This document shows, piece after piece, positions 8,739 to 18,548 of a DNA stretch of 45,545 nucleotides (positions are counted from its first letter, which is position 1; each line of letters begins with the position of its first letter). Position numbers and translations under genes: made by a program. Source of the stretch: Gammaproteobacteria bacterium (GTDB lineage: Bacteria > Pseudomonadota > Gammaproteobacteria > Steroidobacterales > Steroidobacteraceae); contig VBMV01000093.1 of NCBI GenBank assembly GCA_005878835.1, positions 1-45,545 of the forward strand, written 5' to 3'. The notes beneath the pieces are model-generated. The model was not told where the DNA came from, did not search any database, and saw only the letters and a list, made by a program, of their open reading frames with translations.

Positions 8739-9809
8739 ATGGTCGATTTCATTGGCATCGAGCGTATCCAGGAACTCGTCGCCCGGCGCGGGGTGGCGCG
8801 CTTCATAGAGGAGCTCGCCGGCGAGATCGAGGCGGATTTCCTGCGCTGGGGCGTGTTCGACAAGTCCCCGCGGCACGCGACGCATTCACCGCTGGGCGTG
8901 ATCGAGCTGATGCCGGCGTCCGACGGGCGGCTGTACGCATTCAAGTACGTGAACGGACACCCGAAGAACACCGCGGTGGGGCTGCTCACGGTGACGGCGT
9001 TCGGAGTCCTGGCGGATGTTCAGACCGGCTACCCGCTGCTGCTCGCGGAGCTGACCCTCACCACGGCGCTGCGCACCGCCGCAACCTCGGCACTCGCAGC
9101 CCGCCGCATGGCACGCCCGGACAGCCGCGTGATGGCCCTGATCGGCAACGGCGCGCAGAGCGAATTCCAGACCATCGCCTTCCATCACATGCTCGGCATC
9201 CGCGAAGTGCGGCTGTACGACACCGACGCCGGTGCGAGCGCCAAGCTCGAGCACAATCTCGCCCGTCTGCAGCTGCCGGACCTTCGGGTGCTGCGCTGCG
9301 GGTCGAGCGCGGAGGCGGTGCAGGGCGCCGATATCGTCACGACCGTCACGGCCGACAAGCGCAATGCCACGATTCTGACACCGCCGATGATCAGCGCGGG
9401 TATGCACCTGAACGCGGTGGGCGGCGATTGTCCGGGCAAGACCGAGCTGCATCCGGACATTCTGCGGCGTGCGGATGTGCGAGTCGTCGTGGAGTACGAG
9501 CCGCAGTCGCGCATCGAGGGCGAGATCCAGCAGATGGGTGCGGCCTTCCCGGTGATCGAGCTCGCAGCGCTGCTTGCCGGGCAAGCGCCCGGGCGCGGCG
9601 GCGATCGCGAGGTCACGATCTTCGACTCGGTGGGGTTTGCACTGGAGGATTTCTCGTCCCTGCGCTACCTGCTGCGCATCCATCATGAGGAGCGCGGCGC
9701 GCAGCAGCAGATCGATCTGCTGCCGGATCTGGACGACCCGAAAGACCTGTTCGCGCTGCTGTTGCCCGAGCCGCGCAAGCTGGCCGCTCGCCCCGGGGTG
9801 GCCGCGTGA
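8739..9809 (+). CDS. ocd: Ornithine cyclodeaminase
   Basis: The enzyme converts L-ornithine to L-proline with release of ammonia, using bound NAD. The 356-residue protein follows the Pseudomonas putida ornithine cyclodeaminase closely in memory over long segments: GVIELMPASDGRLYAFKYVN, TALRTAATS, the Rossmann motif IGNGAQSEFQ, DTVTADK-like DIVTTVTADK, AGMHLNAVGGDCPGKTEL, EYEPQSRIEGEIQQ and FDSVGFALEDFS. This level of detail favours true ornithine cyclodeaminase over the wider mu-crystallin or alanine dehydrogenase relatives. It precedes arginase with a GTGA overlap, so together they give arginine to ornithine to proline. The divergent Lrp/AsnC gene is the obvious candidate regulator. Confidence 0.95.
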   Translation: MVDFIGIERIQELVARRGVARFIEELAGEIEADFLRWGVFDKSPRHATHSPLGVIELMPASDGRLYAFKYVNGHPKNTAVGLLTVTAFGVLADVQTGYPLLLAELTLTTALRTAATSALAARRMARPDSRVMALIGNGAQSEFQTIAFHHMLGIREVRLYDTDAGASAKLEHNLARLQLPDLRVLRCGSSAEAVQGADIVTTVTADKRNATILTPPMISAGMHLNAVGGDCPGKTELHPDILRRADVRVVVEYEPQSRIEGEIQQMGAAFPVIELAALLAGQAPGRGGDREVTIFDSVGFALEDFSSLRYLLRIHHEERGAQQQIDLLPDLDDPKDLFALLLPEPRKLAARPGVAA

Positions 9810-10807
9810 GCAGCCCGCGCAAGGCGACCCTCATTGGCGCGCCCACGGACGTGGGCGCCGCGGACCGGGGCTCGTCCATGGGACCGGAGGCGTTGCGCGT
9901 GGCGGGACTGGCCGCCGCGCTGGATGCGCGCGAGCTGGAGGTGCTCGATCTAGGTAACCTGAACGGACCGGGAAATCCCTGGCAGCCGCCGCGGGACGGG
10001 TACCGGCACCTGCCGCAGGTGGTGCGCTGGAACCAGCTGGTACACGAGGCCGTGTATGCGCAGCTGCAGCAGGAGCGGCTGCCGGTCCTCCTCGGCGGCG
10101 ATCACTGCCTCGGCGTAGGTTCGATCAGCGCAGTGGCACGCCACTGCCGCGAGCAGCGCCGCAAACTGCGGGTGCTGTGGCTCGATGCGCACGCCGACTT
10201 CAACACCAGCGCGCTGTCCCCGAGCGGCAATGTGCACGGCATGCCGCTCGCCTGTCTGTGCGGGTTCGGACCGCCTGAGCTGACCGGGCTCGGCGCCGCG
10301 TCCCCGGCCATTCACCCCTCCTGGGTGCGCCAGGTCGGGATCCGCAGTGTCGATGCCGGAGAGAAGCGTTTCGTCCACGAGCAGGGCCTCGAAGTGTTCG
10401 ACATGCGCTACGTCGATGAGATGGGCATGCGCCAGACCATGGAACAGGCGCTCGCGGGACTCGACAACGACACTCACCTGCACGTGAGCTTCGACGTCGA
10501 CTTCCTCGATCCTGATATCGCGCCCGGCGTGGGTACGCAGGTCCCCGGTGGCCCGACCTACCGCGAGGCGCAGCTGTGCATGGAGATGATCGCCGACACG
10601 CGCCGCCTGGCTTCGCTGGACGTGGTCGAGCTCAACCCGGCGTTCGATGTCCACAACAGGACCGCAATCCTCGCCGTCGATCTGATCGAATCGCTGTTCG
10701 GCAAGAGCACGCTCGTGCGCCGCCCCGTGTGGCGTTCCCCCGCGCAAGTCCGCACGCCCGCGCCCGCGCGCAGGCGCGGGCCTGCGACTACCTCTTCGCG
10801 GACCTGA
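9806..10807 (+). CDS. rocF: Arginase
   Basis: Arginase hydrolyses L-arginine to L-ornithine and urea with a binuclear manganese centre. The 333-residue protein has the three metal motifs in order: GGDHCLGVG, WLDAHADFNT and SFDVDFLDP, plus the substrate-loop region SGNVHGMPLA. The start is a GTG overlapping the ocd stop (GTGA). The conserved fold appears to end near LVRRPVWRS. The remaining 20 or so residues are Pro/Ala/Arg-rich and are encoded across a GC-rich hairpin, so they look like read-through of a former terminator region rather than part of the enzyme. No urease gene is in the window, so the fate of urea is unknown. Confidence 0.95.
   Translation: MSSPRKATLIGAPTDVGAADRGSSMGPEALRVAGLAAALDARELEVLDLGNLNGPGNPWQPPRDGYRHLPQVVRWNQLVHEAVYAQLQQERLPVLLGGDHCLGVGSISAVARHCREQRRKLRVLWLDAHADFNTSALSPSGNVHGMPLACLCGFGPPELTGLGAASPAIHPSWVRQVGIRSVDAGEKRFVHEQGLEVFDMRYVDEMGMRQTMEQALAGLDNDTHLHVSFDVDFLDPDIAPGVGTQVPGGPTYREAQLCMEMIADTRRLASLDVVELNPAFDVHNRTAILAVDLIESLFGKSTLVRRPVWRSPAQVRTPAPARRRGPATTSSRT
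10763..10780 (+). terminator. GC hairpin within the 3' end of the arginase gene
   Basis: CCCGCGC (10763-10769) and GCGCGGG (10774-10780) form a perfect 7-bp stem around a GCAG loop. It lies inside the low-complexity C-terminal coding extension of arginase, about 27 bases before its stop. There is no T-run, so it is not a standard intrinsic terminator. It may slow transcription or simply reflect base composition. Confidence 0.3.
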
Positions 10808-10925
10808 CCTTCTCCAGGTAGCTCGCGGGCAGGAACACCAGCGCGTCGCCCTCGGCGCAGACGCCGGTAGTGACTGCCCCGGACGGCCGCGGCGCGTTGC
10901 AATTACTGCAGGTCGGCAGCATCAT
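10788..10925 (-). CDS. Possible 45-residue Cys-containing small protein
   Basis: On the minus strand a short frame starts with two ATG codons (10923-10925 and 10920-10922) and ends at TAG 10788-10790. The product begins MMLPTCSNCNAPRPSG, with a CxxC pair at residues 6 and 9 and another Cys at residue 23, and ends in a helical basic tail YLEKVRSAKR. The CxxC pair plus the plain composition make it look more protein-like than chance. Against it, there is no clear ribosome site, and it overlaps the last 20 bases of arginase tail to tail. It occupies most of an otherwise empty gap between arginase and the dodecin gene. Confidence 0.3.
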   Translation of the reverse strand: MMLPTCSNCNAPRPSGAVTTGVCAEGDALVFLPASYLEKVRSAKR

Positions 10926-10984
10926 GCGTGCCCGCGAACAACAACCCACGGTCCCCGGCAGCGGGGCTGGAAGGTGAGAAATCC

Positions 10985-11200
10985 ATGGTCGATAGCGTCT
11001 ACAAGATCATCGAACTGGTCGGGACCAGCACCGAGTCCTGGGAGAAGGCCGCGGGTGCAGCGGTTGCGCAGGCCGCCAAGAGCTTGCGGGATCTGCGCAT
11101 CGTGGAGGTGGTGCAGCTGGACTTGCAGGTGCAGAACGGCAAGGTGAAGACTTACCGCGCCAAAGTGAAGGTCTCCTTCAAGTTTGAAGGCAAGAAATAG
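10985..11200 (+). CDS. Dodecin-like protein lacking the flavin-stacking Trp
   Basis: The 71-residue protein has the dodecin fold pattern: MVDSVYKIIELVGTSTESWE, a helix with AAGAAVAQAAKSLRDL, and two C-terminal strands ending VKVSFKFEGKK. Dodecins are dodecameric proteins that store or buffer flavins in many bacteria and archaea. In flavin-binding members the helix is followed by a Trp (LDWFEV). Here the corresponding segment reads LRIVEV, so that Trp is Ile. This places it in the Trp-less subgroup, whose ligand is not settled. ATG 10985 is preceded by GGAAGGTGAG, a good ribosome site. A longer frame from 10928 is unlikely. The gene is free-standing and converges on the racemase gene. Confidence 0.88.
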   Translation: MVDSVYKIIELVGTSTESWEKAAGAAVAQAAKSLRDLRIVEVVQLDLQVQNGKVKTYRAKVKVSFKFEGKK

Positions 11201-11218
11201 CGCCCGATCCCCGGGCGC
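11200..11218 (+). terminator. Hairpin after the dodecin-like gene
   Basis: GCGCCCG (11200-11206) and CGGGCGC (11212-11218) form a perfect 7-bp stem around five bases, beginning at the last base of the dodecin stop codon. It lies between two convergent genes. No T-run follows on either strand, so termination there would need help or be weak. Confidence 0.4.
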
Positions 11219-11231
11219 CGCAATCGACCCG

Positions 11232-11924
11232 TCAGCGCACGGCTGCGGTGGGTGCCGCGCGCCGCAGCGCGGCGCGCGCCAGCAGGCGCGTGGAGTCGAG
11301 AGTTGGCAGCGGGGAATTCGCGTCGTTCATGATCAGCGGGATCTCCGTGCAGCCCAGGACCACGGCGTCAACGCCTTCGTCTTTCATGCGGCCCATGACT
11401 CGCTGGAAGTAGGCGACTGCTTCGGGCCTGAAGACCCCGGCAACCAGCTCCTCGAAAATGATGCGATTGATTTCGGCGCGTTCCGCGGTGTTCGGCCGCA
11501 GGTAGCCGAGGCCGCGCGCGGTCAGCTTCTCGGGATAGACCTCGCCGTCGACCAGATAGCGTGTCCCGAGGATGCCGAGCCTGCGGAAGCCGAGCTCGGC
11601 GGCCCGCGCGGCGACCACCTCCGCGATATGCAGCCAGGGCAGGGGCGAGCGTCTGTCCACCCACGGCAGCCCCTGGTGGATCGTATTGTCAGGGCAGATG
11701 AGGAAATCAGCGCCCGCTTTGGCGAGCTTGTGGGCGGAGGACAGCATCAGTTCCCCGACCCCGGGCCAGTCGTCCCGTTCGAAGCACTTCATGTACCTGG
11801 CGAGCGGGTGGGTGTGCATCGAGACTTCGGGATGATCGAACGCTCCCAGCAGCTGCGCGCCTTCCAGACACACGGTCAGGTAGCAAAGCCCCGCGCCCTC
11901 GGCGGAGCAGGCGACGATTCCGAT

Positions 11925-11936
<12 letters not shown>
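11232..11936 (-). CDS. Aspartate/glutamate racemase family protein
   Basis: The 234-residue protein starts MPGHIGIVACSAEGAGLCY and belongs to the Asp/Glu racemase superfamily, which uses two opposed Cys residues for cofactor-free racemisation. The second site is clear, VVLGCTEIPLI. The first reads ICPDNTIHQ, where the Cys is one residue further from the Asn-Thr pair than in YgeA-type CTNT. Both Cys are present, so amino-acid racemase activity is plausible, with substrate unknown. Its ATG (11934-11936) overlaps the start region of the divergent prolyl oligopeptidase gene by 12 bases. Linkage to a peptidase could suggest handling of peptide-derived amino acids (inference). Confidence 0.85.
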
Positions 11937-14078
<2,142 letters not shown>

Positions 14079-14105
14079 GCGAGCGCCGGCGCGGCAGCGC
14101 CAGGC

Positions 14106-14510
14106 CTAGAGCCGCGCGACCACCACCACGTCCGGCGGAGTCGCAGTGGTGACGTAGCTGCAGGCGCCGGGGGTGCGCTTGACGTAAGCGAGCGCTTCGG
14201 CGTCGCTACCGGTGAGCAAGGGCGGATTTATGCCGTCGCGGAACGACTTCTTGGTCCAGGTAGTCGAGTATTTTGCGGCGTTCATTTTCAGAACTTTGTC
14301 GAGAAACACGCTCTGCGCCGAGCTGTTGTCGACGGGCACCAGCTTTACCGCTCCGGCGAACTGTTTTTCACCGAGGAACAGGTCACGGACGTCGCCCGCC
14401 GTGAGCGGTACCCGCGAGTTGCAGATCACGGACAGGTCAGCGGCGCCCGCCACGGCGCATCCCGCGCACAGCAGGCCGGTAAGGAGAAGTTTCGCTGAGC
14501 TCGTGAGCAT
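14106..14510 (-). CDS. Small exported PstS-like substrate-binding protein
   Basis: The 134-residue precursor has a signal peptide (KLLLTGLLCAGCAVAGAA, cleavage near residue 23) and a single-lobe domain like the short PBP-like proteins annotated as phosphate ABC transporter substrate-binding. The recognisable segments are LTAGDVRDLFLGEKQF, VPVDNSSAQSVFLDKVLKM and YSTTWTKKSFRDGINPP. It is about half the size of true PstS, and no ABC permease or ATPase is nearby, so I do not think it feeds a phosphate transporter. Two Cys residues (about 30 and 117) could form a disulfide. It is the last gene of the SCO-porin operon, 23 bases after the porin. Proteins of this type are often near sensor kinases and c-di-GMP enzymes. 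Here a kinase and a GGDEF-EAL regulator lie a few genes away, so sensing is possible (inference). Confidence 0.8.
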   Translation of the reverse strand: MLTSSAKLLLTGLLCAGCAVAGAADLSVICNSRVPLTAGDVRDLFLGEKQFAGAVKLVPVDNSSAQSVFLDKVLKMNAAKYSTTWTKKSFRDGINPPLLTGSDAEALAYVKRTPGACSYVTTATPPDVVVVARL

Positions 14511-14533
14511 CTCGCAGTTCCGGTAACGACCGA

Positions 14534-15946
14534 TCAGAACCGGATCGCGTACTGCAGGAGTGCTTCGTCATAGCTCCCGATGAGCCGATCGGTGAGATGG
14601 GTGTCGGCGAGCTCCAGCTTGAGCGCAGACACCAGATCGACGTCGAAACGCAGACCCAGGGCCGTGCGGTAGTAGGAACTCCCACTGGCTTGCGCGAAGA
14701 AGTAGTCGTCAGACTGCTGGAACGCGCCGCGCTCGTAACGCGCGTACGGAGTGTAGCGGCCGGCGCGGTAGCCCAGCTGCACGAACCCGGCATCACTGTG
14801 ATGCGTCCCGGTACGACCCGTGAGGTCCTGGTTGCTGAAGACATGAAACTCGGCAATGTCTTCCCAGCTGTCGGTGTCGTAGGCGGCGTACGCACCGTAA
14901 CTCCGCAGCTGGGTGATGTATGAGGGCGACTGGTCCTCGTCCTGGATACGGGTCTGAAAAACGTCCACACCGACCTTCAGGCCATCGAAGGCTCCGCTCA
15001 GGAGCAGACCCAGGTTTCCGCCCATGATCGTGCTGCCGTGCGTATTGCCGGCGTTATTCATGTCGAGGGTGTGGTCCTGGATGCGCTGGCTGTTACCGAT
15101 GAAAACGTCATAGGTAACTTTCTCGTCGCCCACACGCTGCGAGCCGGTGAGCCAGGCCCCGACCGTGTGCGCAGGCATGATGCCGCCCTGGTCCTCGAAC
15201 TGAATGAAGCGCGGGCGCCTGAGGGAGGTCGCAATCTGCTGACCATGATGAAAGGCGGTGTTGTAGTACCCATAGGGCGTATGAAACCGGCCAAGCCACA
15301 CGGTCGCGGAATCCGCGAACTGGTAGCCGAGCTGCGCGCGCTCCAGATCGACGCCCACGCTGCCGTCCGAGCCCACTTCGAAGTTCAGCTCGAAGAGGGC
15401 GCGGGTGCGGCTGCCAAGCCGTGGTGTCAGGAAGAAATCCAGCTCACCGACATTGGCACCCTGGTAGTTGGAAAACGTGGCGTTGTGGTTTCCGACGCCG
15501 ACGTCCGCAAAACCGTGGGTCGCCATCCCTTCCTCCGCGCGCCGTCCGGCACTGGCCGTCATCTCAGTCACCGTCTGCTCGACTTTCGCCAGGCGTTGCG
15601 CCGTGTCGGGCGGTGTTGCCGCGGCCGTGGCCGGCGGTGTTGCGGCGGGGCTGCCGGGCTGGGCCGCTGCGGCCGTGACCGGGGCCGCTGCCGCGGCCGC
15701 CGTGCCGGGGCGCCTGGCTGCGGCCACCGGGGCGCCCTGCGCCACCTGCGCTTCCAGATCGTGAACCCGCGCCGACAGCTGCCCGATCAGCTGCAGACTC
15801 TGATCGAGCTTCTGTTCGAGGGCTGCGATGCGATCGCTGTCAGCGACGGCGGCGTGAGTGACCGGCGTATGACCGAGACCGGCCACGAGTAACGCGCCGA
15901 CCCATGCTCGGCTCGCTCCGGCGCGCCGGGGTGTTGTTGTGCCCAT
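14534..15946 (-). CDS. Outer-membrane porin with N-terminal coiled coil
   Basis: The protein of about 470 residues starts at ATG 15946, seven bases after the SCO-like gene's stop, with a signal peptide (WVGALLVAGLGHTPVTHAAV). Mature residues begin with heptad-repeat coiled coil (IAALEQKLDQSLQLIGQL), then an Ala/Pro/Thr-rich linker of about 60 residues, then a beta-barrel domain rich in aromatic alternating strands (for example YTPYARYERGAFQQ), ending with a terminal Phe (LLQYAIRF), the usual signal for outer-membrane insertion. The plan, a periplasmic trimeric coiled coil before a barrel, resembles OprP/OprO-like and related porins. Substrate is unknown. The pairing with a PstS-like protein hints at an anion, but only weakly. 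An in-frame ATG at 15973 is an alternative start. Confidence 0.85.
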   Translation of the reverse strand: MGTTTPRRAGASRAWVGALLVAGLGHTPVTHAAVADSDRIAALEQKLDQSLQLIGQLSARVHDLEAQVAQGAPVAAARRPGTAAAAAAPVTAAAAQPGSPAATPPATAAATPPDTAQRLAKVEQTVTEMTASAGRRAEEGMATHGFADVGVGNHNATFSNYQGANVGELDFFLTPRLGSRTRALFELNFEVGSDGSVGVDLERAQLGYQFADSATVWLGRFHTPYGYYNTAFHHGQQIATSLRRPRFIQFEDQGGIMPAHTVGAWLTGSQRVGDEKVTYDVFIGNSQRIQDHTLDMNNAGNTHGSTIMGGNLGLLLSGAFDGLKVGVDVFQTRIQDEDQSPSYITQLRSYGAYAAYDTDSWEDIAEFHVFSNQDLTGRTGTHHSDAGFVQLGYRAGRYTPYARYERGAFQQSDDYFFAQASGSSYYRTALGLRFDVDLVSALKLELADTHLTDRLIGSYDEALLQYAIRF

Positions 15947-15953
15947 GGCCCTG

Positions 15954-16559
15954 CTACCTCGATGTGGTCTCATACCCTGCTGCCTCGCGGGTTTCGACCA
16001 GCGCGCCGCGCTCGTCGAAATACAGGATGCGTGTGTCGTGCATGACGTGCTCGTCGTATTTCCAGAACACGAACCCCAGCTGCCGCGCCGTCTGTTCGAC
16101 GGCGGTCCGCGTGCCGATGAGGAAGTGCCAGTTGCTGCGCGTGAGATGTCGGGTCTCGCGATACTGGCGCCAGGCTGGCGCATCGTCACGTTCGGGGTCG
16201 TAGCCGATCACCAGAAATTCCGCGCTGCTGCCGCGCCGGTCGAATTCGCGTTGCATCTGCTGCAGCCGGCGCATGGTCGTCGGGCAGACCCGGTGACAGG
16301 TGGCGTAAGCCATGGTCAGCACCACCGCGTGCCCCTGCAGAGTCCGCAAATCGAACGGTTGACCCCGATCGTCGCGCCAGCCGCCGGGCAGCCCGGCCAA
16401 TTGGGGCGCGGACGCGCACACGAGGGCTGGCCACACACCCGGCACGGCCAGGACAAGTTGCAGGGCGATCAGTAGCGACCCCGTAGAGCGCCGCAGTTTC
16501 CGCGGCCGCCGCTGCGGCTTGCCATAGGTCTCAGAGGACACGCGGTGGCTGTTGTGCAT
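15954..16559 (-). CDS. SCO1/SenC-like copper or thiol-redox protein
   Basis: The protein of 201 residues is membrane-anchored or exported (hydrophobic segment about residues 28-50) with a thioredoxin-like domain. It has the SCO copper motif CHRVCP (Cys88, Cys92) and a His174 in EHVMHDTRI corresponding to the third copper ligand. SCO proteins deliver copper to cytochrome oxidase or act as thiol reductases in the periplasm. No oxidase gene is adjacent, and it heads an operon with a porin and a PstS-like protein, so a role in metal or redox homeostasis of the envelope is more likely here. I chose ATG 16559 because a consensus-like promoter lies at 16590-16618. The longer frame from 16634 would place that promoter inside the gene. 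Confidence 0.85.
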   Translation of the reverse strand: MHNSHRVSSETYGKPQRRPRKLRRSTGSLLIALQLVLAVPGVWPALVCASAPQLAGLPGGWRDDRGQPFDLRTLQGHAVVLTMAYATCHRVCPTTMRRLQQMQREFDRRGSSAEFLVIGYDPERDDAPAWRQYRETRHLTRSNWHFLIGTRTAVEQTARQLGFVFWKYDEHVMHDTRILYFDERGALVETREAAGYETTSR

Positions 16560-16589
16560 TCGAGTACGCCGGCTTGCGGTCCGAGGGCC

Positions 16590-16618
16590 AAAGTATCGGC
16601 CGAAAGGCGCTATGTCAA
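16590..16618 (-). promoter_or_regulatory. Sigma-70-type promoter of the SCO-porin operon
   Basis: On the minus strand a perfect -35 box TTGACA (16613-16618) is followed after exactly 17 bases by TACTTT (16590-16595) as -10. Transcription would start near 16583, giving a leader of about 24 bases before ATG 16559. It is the best promoter match I found in the window and it decides the start of the SCO-like gene. Confidence 0.65.
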
Positions 16619-16664
16619 ATGTTATGTACGTCACAGCGAGCCCGGCGGCGGAAGAAGGCAGATC

Positions 16665-18254
16665 TCAGTTCGAAGAAGCGGCGAGTGCCGCAAAGTAAGC
16701 CTCGAGGCTCTCACGGTCGGCATCAGAAAGATTCAATCCCAGCGGCATGTGCTGTGCGCCGGCCGCGGCCGACAGACGAAAGCGGATCTCGTCGATCAAA
16801 GTCCCGTGCGCGGACGGTCGCACGCGCAGCTGCTGCATGAGCTGCGCCGGGCTGGAGAACGGCACCTGTGGAGCAACTCCGGTCTCGTGACAGTTGACAC
16901 ACAGCTGCAGGGCCGCCGGACGCGTAATGCTCGCGGCGGCCGGCGCGTTGGCGAGCGCACCAATCGCCGGGGCGGCCCCGGCGCGCGCGAGCGGTGATGT
17001 TGGATCCGGCGCGATCACACCCTGCGCGCCGTCCTCTGCCGGGGTGAGCGCGGCGCGGCTGCGTCGCTTCAGGTAACTGCAATAGCGGTCGCCATCGGAA
17101 GAGGTCCGGTAGAGGCTCAGATCCCGGACGGCGGCATCGCGCGCGGCAACCTCTGCCAGCAGAGTCTCGCGCAGGGGCTGCGCAGGCAAGGACGGCATCG
17201 TGAAATCGTATGTCCCCTTCTCAAGCGCCAGCGTCCAGTTTTGCGTGGCAATGCCCAGAGCTGACTCAGCCACGAAGCGCAACTGCATCAGGGAGTTGTC
17301 GCTTGTGCCGCCGTCTGCGGCGACGGCAGCGCCACCGCCGGAAGCGGCGCGCGCCGCCTTGAGTTGCGCTTGTCGGGCGTTGGTCGCAGCAGTGTCCCGG
17401 GCGAAGCGCTCGAGGCCGTGGCGCTGGGTGCGCCACAGGGCGTCGGGATAGAAATCCGCGAGCCGCCCGCAGGCGGTGTCCGCAAGACCGAGTAGTGCGT
17501 ATCGATAGAGCTCGAAAGCCGGCTGCCGTACCAGTTGGCGCGCGATGGACTGCGACTGCAACCTGCCGAGGTAAACCGAGAGCTCGGCGTTCGGTGGCTC
17601 TTCGGGTATGCCCGCGTACTGAGTCAGCGCGCTCGAGCGGAAGGTCTGCGGGTCGGCGAAGCGCTTCACGTCGAGCAGCTCACCATAGCGCGGATGCTTC
17701 GGCTGCAGCGCGAGGAACGCCGCCAGGCCGGCGCGCTCGCGTGCCGACAGCGTGGCTCGGTAGCGCTCACCGTAAGCGCCCGGCCACAATGGAAACGTGT
17801 CCCACACGGGGCGCGGCGGCGCTCCGTGGCAGCGCGTACAGCGTTGCGGATTGACCTCGGATACCACGACCTTGTCGGGGCCCGCCGCCCGCTCGGGGAA
17901 CAGCAACTCACGCAGCCGGAACTCCTTGCTGTCGTCGTCGAACTCCATGGTCTCCACGACCCGGAATCCGCGCTGTGCCGGACTGCCACTGAAAGTCACG
18001 ATGAAGCGCGCGTCCGGTCCGTAGAGGATGACCCGCGGATTCTCCGGGCTGGCGCCCTGCAGGCTGCGGCTCTCGAATACCAGGGCGTAGCGGTTGCGCT
18101 GCGCCGCCGGCAGCGCCGCGATCAACTTCTCGACGCTGCCGATATCCTGATGTGACAGCAGCGACTGCAGGGACGCGAAGTCGAAGCCTGCCGCCTGCCC
18201 GGGCGGGGCGGCACCGAGGAGTCCGAGGAGCAGGCACAGGGTGCTGCGGCGCAT
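16665..18254 (-). CDS. Exported di-haem c-type cytochrome-like protein
   Basis: The 529-residue protein has a signal peptide (STLCLLLGLLGAAPPGQAAG) and two CxxCH haem-attachment sites, CTRCH at 139-143 and CVNCH at 452-456. They are unusually far apart, with a large region between them (about 300 residues) that has no obvious motif and an Ala/Gly-rich stretch near residue 310. A likely sixth ligand Met in QHMPLGLNL follows the second haem, the normal class I pattern. The first half has repeated aromatic and charged strands but no domain that I can name. It would act in the periplasm as an electron-transfer protein or haem enzyme. ATG 18254 places the signal peptide correctly. A start at 18299 adds 15 residues. 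Neither has a clear ribosome site. It is separate from the SCO operon by the promoter region above. Confidence 0.8.
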   Translation of the reverse strand: MRRSTLCLLLGLLGAAPPGQAAGFDFASLQSLLSHQDIGSVEKLIAALPAAQRNRYALVFESRSLQGASPENPRVILYGPDARFIVTFSGSPAQRGFRVVETMEFDDDSKEFRLRELLFPERAAGPDKVVVSEVNPQRCTRCHGAPPRPVWDTFPLWPGAYGERYRATLSARERAGLAAFLALQPKHPRYGELLDVKRFADPQTFRSSALTQYAGIPEEPPNAELSVYLGRLQSQSIARQLVRQPAFELYRYALLGLADTACGRLADFYPDALWRTQRHGLERFARDTAATNARQAQLKAARAASGGGAAVAADGGTSDNSLMQLRFVAESALGIATQNWTLALEKGTYDFTMPSLPAQPLRETLLAEVAARDAAVRDLSLYRTSSDGDRYCSYLKRRSRAALTPAEDGAQGVIAPDPTSPLARAGAAPAIGALANAPAAASITRPAALQLCVNCHETGVAPQVPFSSPAQLMQQLRVRPSAHGTLIDEIRFRLSAAAGAQHMPLGLNLSDADRESLEAYFAALAASSN

Positions 18255-18467
18255 GGCTGCAATGGCTGACGCGCAGCTGACTTGGCCGGCCTCACGCATT
18301 GTGTTCAGGAGTTCACGCTGCGCGGATGTTACGCCTCGTTACTTGGCAAAGCGTGACCCGCATCTCGCCCCCCACCCAGTGAACATGTTATCGCTTAAGC
18401 AGGTGAAATCACAGGCGATCTTGCCGTCCCGACGCGGTGCGAGACGTGACGTAGCGCACATGGGGAT

Positions 18468-18476
18468 TGCTATGCT
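18468..18476 (+). promoter_or_regulatory. Possible extended -10 promoter of the histidine kinase operon
   Basis: TGCTATGCT (18468-18476) matches an extended -10 element (TGn plus TATGCT), 73 bases before the kinase start. The -35 region (around GTGACG, 18446-18451) is poor, which an extended -10 can tolerate. This is a weak call. Confidence 0.3.
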
Positions 18477-18495
18477 TTTGGTCGGATATTCCTGC

Positions 18496-18517
18496 CCGCC
18501 GGGCGCGCGCCCGGCGG
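18496..18517. repeat. 22-bp perfect palindrome in the leader of the histidine kinase gene
   Basis: Bases 18496-18517 are a perfect GC-only palindrome with half-site CCGCCGGGCGC, lying between the putative promoter and the ribosome site GGGAGG (18536-18541). In RNA it would form a strong stem, and in DNA it could bind a dimeric regulator. High GC content makes chance symmetry more likely than in average DNA. Confidence 0.45.
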
Positions 18518-18548
18518 CGCAACCGCGGCGCGCCCGGGAGGACGCACG

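Noticed and set aside
14106-14510. True phosphate transporter PstS
   Set aside because: The protein is only about 110 residues when mature, and no pstC, pstA or pstB gene is present.
16560-16634. Longer start of the SCO-like gene at GTG 16634
   Set aside because: The added 25 residues coincide with a TTGA-containing -35 and -10 pair at 17-base spacing, so the region is more likely promoter than coding.
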